Source: Erpobdella octoculata (lineage: Eukaryota > Annelida > Clitellata > Hirudinida > Erpobdellidae). Taken from it: 64,000 nt of DNA. Below are positions 27,196 through 41,500 of the stretch, piece by piece. The DNA is taken from NCBI GenBank assembly GCA_963978895.1, contig OZ022239.1:10174952-10238951 (forward strand), read 5' to 3'. Positions within the stretch are counted from its first letter, which is position 1; every line of letters begins with the position of its first letter. Made by a program: the position numbers and the translations under genes. Under the pieces are notes generated by a model. The model saw only the letters and a list, made by a program, of their open reading frames with translations. It did not search any database and was not told the origin of the DNA.

Positions 27196-27238
27196 AGCTC
27201 TGAAGATGGTTAAATTAACCGAAACTGGCCAGTCAGCT
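27196..27238 (+). ncRNA. Hammerhead ribozyme motif (PLE-1 3' pseudo-LTR)
   Basis: Helix I strand AGCT (27196), core CTGAAGA, an extra T, helix II GGTTA/TAACC with loop AAT, core GAAA (27221), palindromic helix III CTGGCCAG, TC with the predicted cut after C at 27234, then helix I strand AGCT. Compared with PLE-2 at 18920-18964 the core bases agree while helices I, II and III differ in sequence but still pair. Truncated 3' half of the motif is also seen inverted near 21840-21862. Confidence 0.78.
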
Positions 27239-27396
27239 GGAAAAAATAAAGATTTTAAAACGTTGCTTGGTGTAGTTTCAGAAAGGAAAGATATTGTTGT
27301 TTTGCAAGGTTTATACAAGAAACTGTTGAATGCAAAATGGGCGACAAAGTTCAATGAAACTTGCTTGCGGGAAAATATTGTCCCCAATTATGTATG

Positions 27397-27532
<136 letters not shown>

Positions 27533-27570
27533 GTGTGTGTGGTGTGTGTGTGTGAGAGTGTGTGTGTGTG

Positions 27571-28102
27571 TCAGTCCGATTAAAAGAGTAACCTGACAAA
27601 GCAAGTTAATATAAGACTAGTAATAAAACACATTTCAAAATGATTTCATTTAATTTTCAAAATTGTGTACATTCTCACACATGTCAGAAAGATATTTTAA
27701 ATCAAGTGTAATCAAGTGAACAGTGAATGCTGTTAGGAATTAATGCGTCATTTAGTCATTTTCATTAGAAATACAGAAGAGTTAAACAGCCCTTCAAATA
27801 AGCTTTTAAGCTACGTAATAAAGGTACATTTCTTACAGCATGTCCTAGCTTTTTTAAATGTGAATGCAAGTTAAAGCGGGTCCACTCGAACGACTAAATT
27901 GAGCAATATTGCTGCTTAATCAACAATCAATGATCAATCAAATTTGAGTAACTTTTGCGAGCGCACGCTTAGGGTAACAGTTGGAATTTGCAAACTTTTT
28001 CGTTGAAATTCTCTACAAAATTACATTTTTAAATTCAGTCAAAATGTTGTTCTCGCGTTTCATGTACTATATCCGATAATCGGGTAATAAAACTTCGTAC
28101 AA
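27571..28102. other. No gene seen
   Basis: AT-rich sequence without recognised coding, RNA or repeat structure apart from TCAATCAA-type motifs near 27920. Confidence 0.45.
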
Positions 28103-28109
28103 TTTTTTT

Positions 28110-28200
28110 TATAAATAAGCGGGTACCCGGGGGAGTTTTTCTATCGTTTTTCTCTTGCTCCAGTTCCCTTCCCCGCTTGCTTTCCCGCTCGCTATCCTGC
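28110..28200 (-). mobile_element. Helitron 3'-end fragment
   Basis: The sequence GCGGGTACCCGGG..GTTTTTCTATCGTTTTTCTC followed by TTCCCCGCTTGCTTTCCCGC is the reverse complement of the 3' terminus of the Helitron family at 7389, 20141 and 55507. Only about 90 bp remain and the terminal CTAG is altered. Confidence 0.65.
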
Positions 28201-28369
28201 TTTTATTTTTGTCTTTTTAGTGTATAAGAGTTTGAAAAGTTTTTTTTTAAGCAAATTAGTGTTTAACTTTTTTTTTAAATTGACAGTTTTTGTTACAAAT
28301 GAAAGTTTATGAGAAAAAACGCCCTCTCTCCCGGAAACTAATATAATTGATTTAGTCTGAGCTGAGGTG

Positions 28370-28760
28370 GTCTTATGTACTTTTATACTGGGGGTGTAAA
28401 ACCGCCGTACATATGTACGCTTCGTATAGGGAGAGAGTGGTATACGTATAATATATGGATTGTCCCTAATGGTGGGTCTGGAAATTCCTAGCAGGGACTT
28501 CCAAGAACATCACTCCCAAAATATTTTCAATGACTTTCACACTTTCTCTTCTCAAAAAGCTGATGATCGGAGGTTGTAGTCGTACGTACTTCTGCAAAAA
28601 GATTAAAAGATTTTCAAACTATCTCTACCCGAAAAAGCTCATGACTGGGAGGTAGCCGTAGGTACTTTTCCAACTATGGTCATTTTTCAACAACACCCAG
28701 GTATTCTACTCAAAAACATTTATCGATAATCCAATGGAGGATGGGTACATCTCTTCTGAG
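28370..28760. repeat. Dispersed repeat family B, copy 1
   Basis: Shares with 47523-47782 the start GG(T/C)GG(G/A)TC..AAATTCCT..GCAGG and internal AGCT(G/C)ATGAC..GG..GTAG.C.TAGGTA.TTTT phrases. The copy at 47523 begins CAGTGGCGGATCCA, typical of a hAT end, but no target duplication was found for either copy. Confidence 0.5.
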
Positions 28761-28817
28761 TTCACCCCGCACTGCGCATAGTTGTATATGTAACGAGTAC
28801 CGATATACCCATATTGC

Positions 28818-29324
28818 ACGTCGCTGAAGTTAGCAACAGTAGCCAACTTTGCCTGCATTATACATAGAAAATTCAAAGTTGTTGCATTTTAATATTTTTA
28901 ATATATTTGAATAGATAATTAAAAAAAAACGATATGTACTAGTTTCAAATAAATGCAACAATTATTAACGAAGTTATATGATAAAAACATAGCGATTAAA
29001 TCGGTCGTAATATCTCTGTTTACTTTTTATTCGCTTGGCGAATAAACACAGTGGCATGATAAATTCCAAATTGCTCTATATTTTTAGATGGATAATTCAA
29101 ATTTGTAACATCTCAATAAAATTAGCATATTTAGATAGATAATTCAAAAACAAATCAATATGTGAAAGTTTCATCAAAATGCAACAAGAATTAACAGAGT
29201 AAATCAGTAAAAACTGATGGTAGAAATCTATTCAAATATATTAAAAATATTAAAATGCAACAACTTTGAATTTTCTATGTATAATGCAGGCAAAGTTGGC
29301 TACCGTTGCTAACTTCAGCGACGT
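28818..29324. mobile_element. MULE-type MITE with 99-bp terminal inverted repeats
   Basis: Arms 28818-28916 and 29226-29324 are inverted copies with one visible mismatch; the outer end is ACGTCGCTGAAGTTAGC. A perfect 9-bp duplication, CCATATTGC, flanks the element (28809-28817 and 29325-29333). Long inverted repeats plus a 9-bp duplication are characteristic of Mutator-like elements. The 309-bp centre has no coding capacity. Confidence 0.9.
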
Positions 29325-29333
29325 CCATATTGC

Positions 29334-31256
29334 TTCACGCTGCGATCTGTAAACATCCTGCAAAATTTCTCTTAAAGTCTTAATTAAAATTGAAAATACT
29401 TTCCCAATAAAACAATGCTAGTGGCAATCTTTAGCAACGCCACGAATAACTCTCACAGCTCAGACAGAAGGACTAATATCGCCCAGCTCCCAGATATAAG
29501 ATTGAACCCTTCAAAAGGGGGATGAACTGCTAATGATGAGACTTGAATAAGTAATTATTATAAAAATAAAAATGAAAAAGGCTGACAATTTAAATAGTAC
29601 ATAAAATGTACCACAGACAATGAAGAAAATATTACCTAAAAGTTTATTAGAAAACCTTTTATGTGAAGATGGTAAGTGTAAAATAAAACACTCTGGAAAA
29701 TTATTAAATTCATTCCTGACAGGATATAAACACTGAAAATGCAAGGACAACCAAAAATCAAGTATTGGATTTCAAATTTATCACAATTACTAGAAACAAA
29801 AAAAAGAGTAAGCTGTTATCAATTTTGTGATCAATTACTTTTCAAATTCAATCCACAAATTAAATGAAGCAAATAATTAGATAATTAATCAGCCCCACAT
29901 ACAAGACAATCCAGAACTGAACAATATTTTATTCAACAAAATAAAACAATTGAGAAACAACAAACTGCATAAATAGCCACCAATCATAATCAATTTTACT
30001 GGAATGAATATATATTATTAATTAAAATCATTATTAATACAACCAGTCAAATTGTCAAAATAAACTGGAAATTAAATATAAAAAAAAGATTAGCTGTACA
30101 ATGAAATTAAAGCAAATAATACATTTTTACAATATCTCTCCCACTGACACACTCAACATGCAGTCATTGGAACCACGACAAAAAACAAGACTCTAAAATT
30201 ATATTATGATTTTAAGATGACTTCTAGATGTGATAAACAAAGTTCTTGAGCAATGAGATCTGCCTACTGATGATCCATAACTTTATAAATGAAAAATTAT
30301 TGAGAAATGCTATCAACGATGACAATTATTTTTTATTCATGGGCACCTGCAGGCATGGCCAAGAAGGAACGGTGTCCCCCAGGTAGACTCCCCCCCTCTC
30401 CCAGCAAAAAAAAACAAAAGTAGAATGATAATAATTATTTTAAATTTAAGCTTACAGAATAGTCTACAGAAATCATGATAATATTATCGTTAGCCAACGT
30501 GGATGAATTAAAATATGTTTAATATGGTTTTTAAAAATTATCCAAGAACGTCAATATAGTCGAATTCTGAGGTAAAACTAATAAGTTCATGTATAGTTGT
30601 GCAAACAAAACAGTTAAGTTGTAATGCCTTTGGAAGCACTAGAGTCTGATGTTAAACTGTCATCAGTCATCACGTCAAGAGTGTGAGGCAGAATGGTAGA
30701 AGTATAAGTCTGATTTCCAACTGACAGTCAATTCTGATGATAAACATATTTTTTTTAATTTTTTGCAATTTTTATTTTGATTCGGTTAACTAAAAATTGC
30801 ATTTTATATACTCCATTTCAAACAAGAAACTTCATTAATTTTCTGCAAAATCAGTAAGATTCCCTAGATGCCTGCATATTTTGGAGAAGGGCAGCTAAAG
30901 GGACAAAAATAGAAAAATAAGAAGGTGGAGGAAGATAGGGGAAGGAAAAGAAGTATAGGTTTACTCCTAAAAAAATTCCTACAGGCACCCATGCATCCAC
31001 CTGCTGTTAAATTTGTTGTGATAAAGTATGATATGGTTTATAAAATAAATTTTTTTAAAATCATCAATTATATCTAAAATCAGCTGTTGGTAAAATATGA
31101 TGAGCACGATCAAGTTAGGCACGAAAACGATGTTGCGTAGAAAAAATTTTTTCAATAAAAATAACAAAACAAAAAAACAAAACAATAATAAATAAAATAG
31201 TTTTTTTAATTTACTTAAAAATCATAACAAATATCTTAATAAAAAATTACGCAAAA
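29334..31256. other. Intergenic, no gene seen
   Basis: AT-rich, with stop-rich frames. It lies downstream of the RhoGEF gene, so its left part may include 3' UTR and the polyadenylation region of that gene. No RNA gene or element boundary could be established. Confidence 0.45.
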
Positions 31257-34200
31257 TCACGTTGCTCCAGGTTGAAACTCCTTGATTCTTTGTTTCACGA
31301 TACCTTTTCGTTCTGCGCTTTCCATAGCAGGGTCGAAAAATAATAAAGATGACTTCCGATTTTCAAGCTCGTTTTCTACACCATCACCAAGAATCTGCCC
31401 ATCGCTTGTTTGATCCTTGTAACTGCCGCTTCCAGAGCTTTCTTCAGACAGCATATCTTTAGACAACCTTTTGAACCGGTTGCTGTAAGCCCTCGCAAGG
31501 CGAAACACGTAACTGCGACTTCGGTCGCCGCGAAAAAGCTGAGCCACTGAAGCCTTCGGTAATGGTTCAACAGCTGTCTCACTTTCATTAATTTTTAAAA
31601 TTGGGATGTCAACAAACTGAACTACATGGTGATCAACATCAGCCTCTACTTTCAGCAAGTTAGTAGCTGAGGAGTCAACATTTGAACGATGGTTTTCTTC
31701 TGGGTAGCCAAAGTCGTCTTTGAGCTTAATTTTTTCAAAAGATTCGTTAAATTCTTCTGGAAGGTTGGAACAGGAAGCAATCAACTCAAGCAATCCTTTA
31801 ACTCCGTTGTTGTAATTAGATGTTTGTTCGACACTTTCTTCTGTCAACTCTCCTTTTTCCAGTCTGAACGGCAAAGCCGGAGAAACAGCACCGGGGTTTT
31901 TCTCAGCTCGGTTATTCGGACCTGCCTTTTCTTGATCTTGAGCTTTGGTCAACAAAATATCGATCATTGCATCGTCGTCTAAGGGAGGTGAAAGTGGCAG
32001 CGAGGTTTCGCTCAAGGAAAGCTTTGTCTTCGGAATGCTTCCGAATCTTTCCGAACATTCGGTAAAAAGAATCGTCGGCAAAGAGATTTTTCGAACCTCC
32101 TCAACTTCATCATAAAATTTACTTCTTCTCGGAATAAAAATTCTCTTGTTCGTGTAAAATGCCGATCTACGTCTCAGAACGCTCGTTCTCTTGTTGCCGC
32201 TGTTTGATTGAATTAAATTCAACCTGTCTTTTTCTCGTAAAATATTTTCAAAGTGAAACGTTCTTCTTTTAACTGACGGTAACCAGCCAAAATCTATTAA
32301 GTCATTTTCTTCTAATTTAGAGTCAATTTCAACAGCGACACCGTTAACATAAACATTATTTTCTTTAGAAGTAAATTCATTACCGGCAACTGACAACTCT
32401 CTACACACTTCACTGAGTAGACTTCCTGATTCACATGTACTCAATTGCAAAGAATTTACTAATTTATTTTCTTCAAGATAAACAGATCCCTCACCTGCAG
32501 TTGAGTTGGAAGATTGCTTATCCGAACAATCCTCCAGGTGGTCTAAATCGTATTCCGACAGTTCGCCATAATTGCTAATTTCGTTCTCAGATGCTACAAA
32601 TTTTTTCTGAAATTTTTTACAATCTTCTTCTGACCTCTGGTGCGATGACAAAAATTTCAAATCAAAAGATGTCTGGCTACCACTACTGCTACAACTTCTT
32701 CTTACTTTCTCTAGTTCTTCTTCTTTCTCTTCCTCTCCCAGTGACATCATACTCGATAGAGTAACTGTGGAAGCATTTGTAGATAATGAATTTTCACTCA
32801 TGGAACTTTCTCGTAAATTGATTTCAAAAAATCTGTCCAATGTTTCGAAAGGAAGATGACTTTTTATGGGAGACACATCGTTTAGAACATCGACTTCATG
32901 GTTTGCTGCATCGCTTTCGCTGCTACAACTTTCAACATCTTTGTTATCATAATTGTTCTCAAGGTTGTCCTCATCTTCATCGGTCGAATGATTTTCAACA
33001 GAGAGAGATCTCACGCAAGATATTTTAGATTTCCTGAGCGTCGATTCATAGATATTTGTTTCGACCATGGCCTGTTTGAAACTGCCGGCTCTTTTAATTG
33101 ACTGAGACTGGCTACATCCAGATGTGTGTTGATCTTTTTCACTGAGATTCAGATCTGTCCAGGTACCGGTGTCTCCGGTAGAATACTCTGTGAATTCATC
33201 GAAAGTCTCTTTTCTGGCCTGATAACCGGCATTATTGAGAGAATGATTTTGACCCAAATCTTTACTGGAACCTTTGACATCAGCATGATAAATAGGAAAA
33301 TCATCGGGAAGTTTTCTCAGACTTTCAAGGCTTCGACTTCTTCGCTTACCCACGCCCCCTTTCCCCTTGATCTTCTTCTCGAGGTTGACTCTTGGAAGTG
33401 CTGTCTTTCGTAGTTTTGATCTCAGAAAGGGCTGAATTGGTGTGCTGGTCTTAAGCTGTAGTAAATATTTTATTGGATTGAAATTAATAATATATTTATA
33501 TATAATTAATTTTTTATTCAAATTCAATTAAGACATTTAATATAACTAATTATTATTTTCAGAACTTAAAAACTGCTTACGCTTTTCTTCTCCGGTGCAA
33601 ACCTGATTTGATCTGTTGAAATGAAAACAAAACTAAATTTTATTCAATAAAGGAAGTCAAAAGGTACTAAAAGCAGCAGAAAGTAATAACTGATTAGCAC
33701 CTAAGTCTTCAGAATATTTCCTGTATGACATCCGTTTGCTATCCCCGGCAGTTCCTGAGAGTAAAAAGTAATAACAAATTCACAGTTAGTTGCTTCAAAA
33801 TACAAATAAAAAGTTGTTTTTTCATTAAATCAGACAATATCGATAGGTGAATTGTATTCAAAATTACATTGAGAATAGGTTGTATTTATTTTTATTTGCT
33901 GATTTGAAAAGTCAAATATTCTTGTATAACCTCTCCATGCACACCAGTGTGTGCCTTACATAAACAAAAATATAGTTATAAGTAACCACAACAATTATTA
34001 AACACACAATATATTATAAAATTGTTTAACAACAACCAAACTGATACAACTAACTGCTAAAGCTTTTGAACTTCAACAAAATTAACTATTTATTAAATAA
34101 CCTAAAAGTGCAACTAAAAAGAAAACAACAATTAAATGGTCTTTTGAAAGGAAAACCACAAGTAAGACATATATAGATGAACATTTGATATCACCTGCTT

Positions 34201-35536
34201 CCTGGTGTCCACCGGGCAGCATCAGCAGCATACGAGCTTTCTCTGGCACTGCTGCCTCGATGCTATCCAATATCACAGTCTTTATCTCTCGGCACCAGGC
34301 CCTTTTCTGCTCCGGAGATTGAGCCTTTGAAATTTAAATACGAGACATGACTGCAGAAAGATAACTTGAATGTATTTCAATGAGTTGGTTGGTTAAAGTC
34401 AAGTACATTGAATATGCATATTAATGAAGCAGATGAGTTCTGCTTGCTGGCTTAACATTACCACAATCAAGGTGAGCTGCATAAAGTGCTTAGATAAGAT
34501 TGCAGTTTCGTACTTTGAAATGGTTCATTTGATAATAATCAGTTAAGTTAGTATTAATACCTGAAGTGTGCATTCACACCTTGGTGAACCGTACCCCAGA
34601 ACTTGAAAGGCCAATGGTTCTCTTGGTATGATTTCAACCAAAGTCAAATTGGTACACTGGTAAAAAAAAAGTAACTAGCTCATTCTTATAATCCATAATT
34701 ACACTGGTAAAAAAAGTAACTAGCTCATTCTTATAATCCATAATTACACTGGTAAAAAAAAGTAACTAGCTCATTCTTATAATCCATAATTACACTGGTA
34801 AGAAAAAGTAACTAGCTCATTCTTATAATCCATAATTACACTGGTAAGAAAAAGTAACTAGCTCATTCTTATAATCCATATGAACCGATGTAAATAATGC
34901 ATTCCAGATAGCCAGATATTCTTTAAAACAAATTTAGTAAGGAACTATTATTTTTGTTTACATATAACAGTGTAACCATATGAATACTAAAAAAATAAAA
35001 ACAAACCAATATTAATGTCTTAAAAGTAAGCGTTGAATCTTTTCTCGGTTTTGTTATCAGCATTCCCCTTTCCAGCAGGAGGGCATACCATTCCTCTTTT
35101 GACTTCACTCCAGTGAACTTGCCCTGCAGAAAGATTTAGAATTAAAATTAGCACTTTATTATTTCTTCACCTTCGTTCATCATGAAAGTCTGTTAGTCGT
35201 CTAGTGCTCTTAAACAAAAGTTCTTAAAACCTGGTAGCATTTCACATCTAACCTATCGTGACTGTTTAATAATACAATCAAGTATTATTAAATAGCAAAC
35301 CAAGAATTATATTAATTGGTAATAATTTGTGTCTATTTTAGTAATATTGAATTAAAATAACAGAAGTTTCAGTTTAGTAACTTCAACCTTGATGATATAG
35401 ACGTCCTTGAACAAATATAATTTAAAAACATTTCTTTGTTACAAAATGTCACAACGTTTTCGTCATTTTAGCATTATTAAACTCACACTCAATAATTACG
35501 GAAAACCCGTTTTAACTGGTGCTGATGATGATGATG

Positions 35537-35591
<55 letters not shown>

Positions 35592-38500
35592 CGAGGAAGA
35601 TGATAACTTGTCCTAAACATTATTTCTAAAATTCTGCACGCTCTCGCTCTTGTACACACATGATGAGATAATAAAATAGACTGTGTGCACTTGCACTTGA
35701 ATTAACAAGAACACTTGTTATGAATTGTGACATCCTGTAGCACACACGCATACACACCCACACACACACACAATACTTAATGCACATGTACCGTTCATTC
35801 AGTCCACAAGGAACCAATGTGGGAATCTTCTAGTTAAAAAAGCCATATTTTTTTATTTATTACACTATTATTGAGTATTTGCGTTTAAAAACATTAACAA
35901 TTAGCTCTGTCTTTTATATATTTACACTCTTTTTTCTCTCTCATCTCTCTTTTTCTTCATTGCTTTTTCCTTCACCGCTAGCTTATAATTAATTTGTTAT
36001 AAAACATTAAAACAAAACTATAAATAACTTAAAATAACCGTTTATATTTGTTTTTCGCAAATTACTGGTTCAAAGCTAAAAATGACATCAAAGAAAGAAT
36101 TGAAATTTTTCAGCTATCAGTAAGAAGCTTAAGAAGCTGTTAAAGTTTGAAGACAATTAAATTTTATGGCTAATAAATTTCAGGTTCCCCATTTGCAACA
36201 GGCACCCAGTTACCCAGCCTGGCGTACCGCAGCATCAGCAAGAGACAGTTGGAGCAACTATTTGCTGTTTTAGCGTTAAAATATTTCAAGTAACTCTCGA
36301 CATGGTTTTCACAATAAATGAGAATCAATCATCAATGCTGTGTAAATAGTGTAAATACTAAATATACGTAGGTCTGTTGAACTGAAAACGAAAGTGAATT
36401 TGTGCATTCTCACCTCTATGACAAGTTCACCTAGAGATTGCAAATTTATGCTGCCGAGACCCTGAAAATTATATAAATTAATTGATTATCTTAAATTTTT
36501 TTAAATATTTCAATCCCTAAAATAAGAACAATATCTATTAAAATAGAAACTGAAAACTTAAGACGAACGTCATTTCATTAGTTTAAATATAAATTATTTT
36601 CATTCGTTCGAATATAAATTATTTTCAATCGCTCAAATATAAATTAACAACAACAAGTCTCAAGAAAAGTTTACAAGATGATAAACTACATCCACATAAC
36701 AAAATCTTAATTTTTATTTCCTCCTGTTAATTATTTCTATGTTAAATGTTTTTTAGTTTAGTTGTCTATATTATGTTTTCTTGTAGATGAATGGATGGAT
36801 GGATGGATGGATGGATGGATGGATGGATAGATGGATGAATATATGGATGGATGAAAACAGAATGGAATGAACGAACGGACAGACAGACAGACGGATAGAT
36901 GGAAGAAACAGAATGAATGAATGAACCTGTATGTTCTTTGAGATCTCTTGCAGTCTTTTATGTTTATCTTGTTTTCTCTTCACCTCATTGATATTACCAG
37001 CAACAAATACCATGCACTTGTAAGCCCTGGAGACAACTTCGAAACCTGGTAAACTTTCATCGTAATGCTCTGCCAGGTTCTGAAAATTCGTTCGGAAATT
37101 CGATTTAAAACTTTATTTTGTTCTCAATTTGTATACTAAATATGAATAAAAATATAAAGTAATAAAGAAACACGACGAAGAACAAACGTTACAAGTTACA
37201 AAACACTTGAAACTGTTGTAGTCTTACATTTGACCCTAAAATTATTCATTGTTATAAGAGAGAGCACTCAAGTCATCTTGAAACAGTTGGAACTCATGCG
37301 ACAATTGTGACATTACTTATGGAAATTCGTACCAAACGACATAACCTTCTACGAATAAAGATGAAGCCTAGTTTGATATTATAATTTTAGCAATGCCAGC
37401 AGAAAACGCAGCTGTTAAAATATTGAGATGATGTAAGCATTGGTTGTTTCAATTCAATGTGTCAATCTATCACAAACAATATCATTCTGTATCAAACAGA
37501 TCAGCAGCCGATGAAGCAATCATTAATAATTAATAATAATTAATAATAATTATACCCAATGAGGTTATTATTTATACAAACCCTAAGTAGTAGATGATAT
37601 TTAAGGATGCGCTGTACAGGTTTGAAGAGATAGGTGTGCAATGGAAGAAGGTGCCTCAGCTGTTTCTGACATCTATCGATAAGCGCCTGATTTTCAGATC
37701 TGCTGTTGAATCTGTCCAGAGCTTCGACGGATCTACAAGTGATCATAGCCGTTAAAAGTTCGAATGAAAATCTTTTATTTAAAAAAATGATAAACAAGAG
37801 CCACAAAGCAGTTGTTTAAAAGCTCGAACGAGAAGAGAAGAAAAAAGTTGAAACTTGAAACTTCACATGCGAAGAAGAGGCACACAACCAGATATATATC
37901 TATGCACACAACCAGATATATATATCTATGCACACAACTTAACTAACCTGGGATAGTTCGTACAGTAATAAGTGTAGATGTTGAAGTTGTCCACGTTGTC
38001 GATGAACAACTGGCATATTTCAGTGACGTCAGATTCACATTCTGTTAGACTTTTCAGAAATTTTCTAAAAGCAAATAAGAAAAAAACGACAGTCAAAATT
38101 TGAATTTCATTGTAATTGATTTGAATCTTTTCGTTTAAATTCAATCCAGCCACCAGATGGCCAGATATATGAAGTAGCTTTGATTGATTGCTGATCAGTC
38201 GATACTACTCTGTCAAGTTTGCACACACAAGTTTGCATGTATTCCCATGTAAATGCAATTTCATGCTTACATGGAACTGAAAGCCGTTGTGGTGTTAAAC
38301 TTTTGCTAAACTATGTGGTGGTGTGTTGTTTAATTATGTGGTGGTGTGTTGTTTAACTATGCATGTGTGATGCTAAACGATCCAATCTAGTAGTACTTAC
38401 AAAGAAGGGGCAAAGGAAGAATATATACATCAAATAAGTGTTATTACGGACAACGGATAACAAAACAATACAAAGACACACTGCATGCAACAATCATCAA

Positions 38501-41500
38501 TTATATGTGATGTATTAATACGAGATTTCTTCTACTTGCTTACTAAGATTACGACTTGAAGAGACATCAACGCCATAGAACATCGTCGCAAAGTACAAAT
38601 AACTTAATTGTACAACGTTTCTTAGTACCTATGAAATGGGGTCAACCGTCACTTAACGTTCAAAGAAAAAAATGTTTGCCTTCCAGTAAAGAAATGAATT
38701 GCTAGCTGAGGAACAACTTAGTATTGTCGTGAAACCACAAATTAACATTGTTACAATCTTATAACCATAATTACAGCTTCTTTTCCTTATATTCGCCATC
38801 ATCAGGATCATCATCATCAAGTGAATGAAAATATGTACACAGACCCAGATCTCAGATTACCAATTTCTAGTCGTTATGTAATTTAAATGTCAGTTTTGAG
38901 TCTACGTCGCGGTCGCGTTCTATGTCGAAGTTGTTGTAAGACTAAGATAGCTTGATGATATGCTCTCTCTCTCTCTCTCTATAATTCTATAAGAACATGT
39001 CCGTATTATTGTCATCATTATCATTACCATCATTATTGTAATCATTAGAGCCCGGCACGGCACAGGACGAGACGGGTTGTCATATTAAGGTTATCAAAAC
39101 GGGGCGGGCTGAAGTCAACGTTAAAAACAGACAAAAAACTCAAGTCAGCACGGGCCAGGCCTGGACTTTTATGCGTGAACAGACAAGGACACCGCTCAAA
39201 AAATTATCCCATGCAGAGCTCTAGTCATCATCATCATCATCACCACCGCAGTTATCGTTCCCATCTCCATGCTCTACACCGGCATTGATCATCACAAGAC
39301 GACAGTAACGGCACGAGAATAGTTGAAAGGGAAGTTAAGTTAGAAAAGTTGTTAGTAGTAGACCTGTTGAAGTTGTAGACGCTTTTCAAGTTGGAGAAGA
39401 TGTCGTTGAGGTCGTGACGTGAGATCATTGTACTATTCTGAAGTGGTGCCCGGTAACCCTGGTAGTGATTCAATTATGAATTTATTTTAACATTCATCAA
39501 ATTAAAAAAAAAACATTTGTATCTCTTTCTATCTCTAAAATAATTTCATTTTTTTTATAGTGATTGTTTTGGAAAAATTGGTTCAAAGATGAAATTTTAT
39601 TGTGAAAAAGTGAAAACCCCTGCCAATTTATAGAGAAAACCAAGTCACCGACCATGGTTCAACCATGATTCAATTGAAAGTGAATAATTGAACGAAATCA
39701 TAAACAGCTTCTTTCGACTGCAGATAAACAACCAACACTTAATAATTAAGTCTTAATTGCTCACACGAGATTAAAATGAAAAAATAATAATAATTATTAT
39801 TATTATTATTATTACTCTACAATTATGAAATGAAACTTTTTTTAGCATTCTCAGAAAAAATGAACATGAAATTATTAAGCATAAACTAATAAGCAGCACC
39901 CGAGCAGAGTATGTATACGAGGCCATAAAGCACCTCAAGTCAAATAGAGCTCCGGGCTTGGACTATGCGCTCACTGCAGAGGTACTCAAGAAAGGCGGAA
40001 ACTTCATCAGAGAGCAAATCTATTTTATCTGCAACTTGGTTTTTGACAATCTCCACGCGCCCAGTACCTGGACATCCAATATCATCGTCACCGTGCCAAA
40101 GAAAGGAAATCTCCAACTGATGACTAACTACTAGGGATGTCACGGGTAGTACTTTTTGGAGTTTTCGGGTTCGGGTTCGGGTTCGGGTTTGTGAAACTAG
40201 AGTTTTCGGGTTCGAGTTCGGGTTCGGGTTTGTGAAACTAGAGTTTTCGGGTTCGGGTCCGGGTTCGGGTTTGTAAAACTCAGGTTTTCGGGTTCGGGTT
40301 CGGGTTTGTAGTTTTCCAAAAACCGGGTTCGGGTTCGGGTACTGGTTTATGATTTCAAATTCCTGGAATTATTTTAAATTTACCTAGTGTATATACATAT
40401 ACAAACGAGAGCGATCAATTCATCCATTGGACATTACACGTATTGAATAAACTCTAACAAGTTATTTTTTTAGCTTTCCAAATAATGTGATTTCTTTGGC
40501 CGAAGGAGGCTTAATTATTCTAGTTCGTTCGTGGCTCGGTCCGGCCAGATAATAATGCGGATTAGTGGTCTAGTTTACACACTCACCAATAAAATGACCT
40601 ATTTGTGTTATTTGTTACGCAAAGGTGATAATACAAAACTTGCAGGGCTTGCGATTAGCATAATACGTTACCTCTTAAATTGTTTTACTTTGTTAATTTT
40701 TTCGCGGCTCGGTCCGGTCGGGCAATCAGGCGGATTAGTGTCCTAGCTTACACATTTGCCAATAAAATAACTGTGGCGCATAGATCATTTATAGACTTTG
40801 CCAGTTAAAGTTTAGGATTATGCAAGATTATCTTTATAACAAAGGGTCTTTGTTATATCAGAAAAACTTTGAGTATATGAATGAATAAATATAAGGTTAT
40901 ATAACTGAAGTAAAAAGTTTAGAGTCATGGCTATCCGCGATTTCTTCGACCGAAGGAGGCTTAATTATTTTAGTTCGTTCGCGGCTCGGTCCGGCCTTAT
41001 TATAATCAAACGGATTAGTGGTTTAGTTTACACAATCACTAATAAAATGACGTATTTGTGTTATTTGTTACGCAAAGGTGATAATACAAAACTTCTACGC
41101 TCGCGATTAGTATAATATGTTACGTCAACAAAACTTGTAATTTATTAATCTCTAAGACACAGCTTTTATAAAGATTTATTTGTTCACAACTCCGAGTTCG
41201 GGTATTAGGCTTATAAATTTTCGGGTTCGAGTTCGGGTATCAAGTTTTCACATTTTCGGGTTCGAGTTCGGGTTCGGGTATCAAGTTTTCTTATTTTCGG
41301 GTTCGGGTTCGGGTATCAAGTTTTCACATTTTCGGGTTCGGGTATCAAATTTTCACACTTTCGGGTTCGAGTTCGGGTTCGGGTATCAGAAAAAGACCGG
41401 GTAGTACCGAACTCGGGTTCGGGTTCGGGTACCCGTGACATCCCTACTAACTACAGAGGTATCTCTCTCATGTCCATAGCAGCAAAGGTTTACAATCTAA

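Noticed and set aside
30337..30992. Possible inverted termini CATGGG..CCTGCAGG / CCTACAGG..CCCATG
   Set aside because: Similarity extends only about 16 bp with mismatches, and no target duplication was found.
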